A DNA stretch of 50,740 bases from assembly GCF_000003605.2 (NCBI RefSeq), contig NW_003149075.1, positions 1-50,740 on the forward strand, given 5' to 3'. Position 1 is the first letter of the stretch, and each line of letters begins with the position of its first letter. The position numbers were made by a program, and so were the translations under genes. This document shows, piece by piece, positions 50,051 to 50,740 of this stretch. The DNA is from Saccoglossus kowalevskii (Eukaryota; Hemichordata; Enteropneusta; Harrimaniidae). The notes under the pieces were generated by a model. That model did no database searches, was not told the DNA's origin, and saw nothing but the letters and a program-made list of their open reading frames with translations.

Positions 50051-50740
50051 TAAATATGGACGCACTGTGTTTGTTGACACTCCCTCCCTACCTATAAATA
50101 TAGACGTACTGTATCTGTTGACACTCCCTCCCTACTTATAAATATAGACGTACTGTATCTGTTGACACTCCCTCCCCACCTATAAATATAGTCGCACTAT
50201 ATCTGTTGACACTCCCTCCCTACCTATAAATATGGACGTACTGTATCTGTTGACACTCCCTCCCTACCTATAAATATGGACGTACTGTATCTGTTTACAC
50301 TCCCTCCCTACCTATAAATATGGACGTACTGTATCTGTTGACACTCCCTCCCTACCTACAAATATAGACCTACTGTATCTGTTGACACTCTCCCCTACCT
50401 ATAAATATGGACTTACTGTATCTGTTGACACTCCCTGCCTACCTATAAATATAGACGTACTGTATCTGTTTACACTCCCTCCCTACCTATAAATATGGAC
50501 GTACTGTTTCTGTTGACACTCCCTCCCTACCTATAAATATAGACCTACTGTATCTGTTGACACTCTCCCCTACCTATAAATATGGACGTACTGTATCTGT
50601 TGACACTCCTTGCCTACCTATAAATATGGACGTACTGTATTTGTTGACACTCCCTCCCTACCTATAAATATAGACGTACTGTATCTGTTGACTCTCCCCC
50701 CCTACCTATAAATATAGACGTACTGTATCTGTTGACTCTC

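Larger units (their letters stand above)
1..50740 (+). repeat. 44-bp satellite array filling the whole window
   Basis: Every line of the window is the same 44-bp unit repeated head to tail; successive ACTCCC starts are 44 bases apart (for example 5764 and 5808). The length corresponds to about 1,150 monomers. I found no inverted segment, no interspersed element and no stretch of unique sequence, so every gene-free interval here is this satellite. Both window ends lie inside a monomer, so the array is longer than shown. GC content of the consensus is about 41% (18 of 44), with 13 C to 5 G on the + strand. Because 44 is not a multiple of 3, any reading frame cycles through all three frames and normally meets TAA, TAG or TGA. 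Such arrays are known from eukaryotic heterochromatin; which chromosome region this is cannot be told from the sequence. Confidence 0.99.

Noticed and set aside
1-50740. CRISPR array
   Set aside because: The period is regular, but there are no unique spacers between repeats: the entire 44 bp is repeated, and no cas-like gene is present.
1-50740. Bacterial sigma-70 promoters (TTGACA with TATAAA or TATAAT)
   Set aside because: Each monomer has TTGACA followed by TATAAA, and a few by TATAAT (for example near 2,788 and 15,346), but the spacer is 13 bases instead of about 17. The context is a eukaryote-like satellite without genes.
1-50740. Telomere-type repeat
   Set aside because: CCCTAACT appears in a few monomers (for example near 3,090), but the unit is 44 bp and no CCCTAA tandem run exists.
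1-50740. CENP-B box
   Set aside because: The CENP-B box needs two CpG-containing segments in 17 bases; this monomer has a single CpG and no CGGG.
1-50740. MEF2 or SRF (CArG) sites in the AT core
   Set aside because: CTATAAATATAG is two bases too long for YTAWWWWTAR, and CCTATAAATATGG has nine A/T bases between CC and GG where CArG has six.
1-50740. tRNA, rRNA or other structured RNA genes; transposable elements
   Set aside because: No segment departs from the 44-bp unit long enough to hold one; the largest irregular tracts (24.47-24.66 and 30.29-30.75 kb) are still recognisable monomers.

Overview
The whole 50,740-base window is one uninterrupted head-to-tail array of a 44-bp satellite (minisatellite-class) monomer, about 1,150 copies, all in the same orientation. 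It enters and leaves the window in mid-array. I see no protein-coding gene, RNA gene, transposon, CRISPR array or unique-sequence island on either strand. Gene-free satellite on this scale is typical of a eukaryotic chromosome (centromeric, pericentromeric, subtelomeric or another heterochromatic block). Nothing in the sequence lets me name the organism, and I do not recognise the monomer as a named satellite family.

The consensus monomer has three parts. A pyrimidine tract with almost no G comes first (positions 1-14, ACTCCCTCCCTACC). Next is an AT-rich core with an inverted repeat and a TATA-box-like word, ending in the only CpG (15-28, TATAAATATAGACG). A mixed segment ends it (29-44, TACTGTATCTGTTGAC). 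GC content is about 41% and the + strand is strongly C-rich. Monomers differ at a few diagnostic positions: 24 (A/G), 27-29 (CGT, CGC, CCT, CTT, TGT), 37 (C/T), and 42-43 (GA, TA, GT).

The variants are not scattered at random. They recur in fixed order, so the array is built of higher-order repeats (HORs) and long segmental copies. The clearest HOR is a 16-monomer, 712-bp block seen eight times (near 8.1, 10.9, 23.1, 26.2, 37.4, 43.1, 44.7 and 45.8 kb). Its copies differ by whole-monomer deletions and by chimeric monomers. Other multi-monomer blocks recur at offsets within a few bases of multiples of 44: about 0.44, 0.53, 1.06, 3.1, 5.0, 9.2, 14.4-14.9, 22.4, 23.7, 36.2 and 46.7 kb. The pattern fits repeated unequal exchange or amplification at scales from 8 monomers to several kilobases.

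Regional character: 0-1.4, 4.9-5.8, 30.5-33 and 41-42 kb are rich in monomers with T at position 37. A linked GTTGTCAC / GGACGCACTGTG dimer is frequent at 0.2-4.4, 14.7-19.3, 22.2-22.5, 33.3-36 and 49.6-50.1 kb and seems absent as a pair between. The 712-bp HOR dominates 8-12, 23-27, 37-38 and 43-47 kb. Two short tracts (24.47-24.66 and 30.29-30.75 kb) are crowded with single-base insertions and may be consensus errors. All comparisons were made by eye; identities and complete copy counts were not computed.
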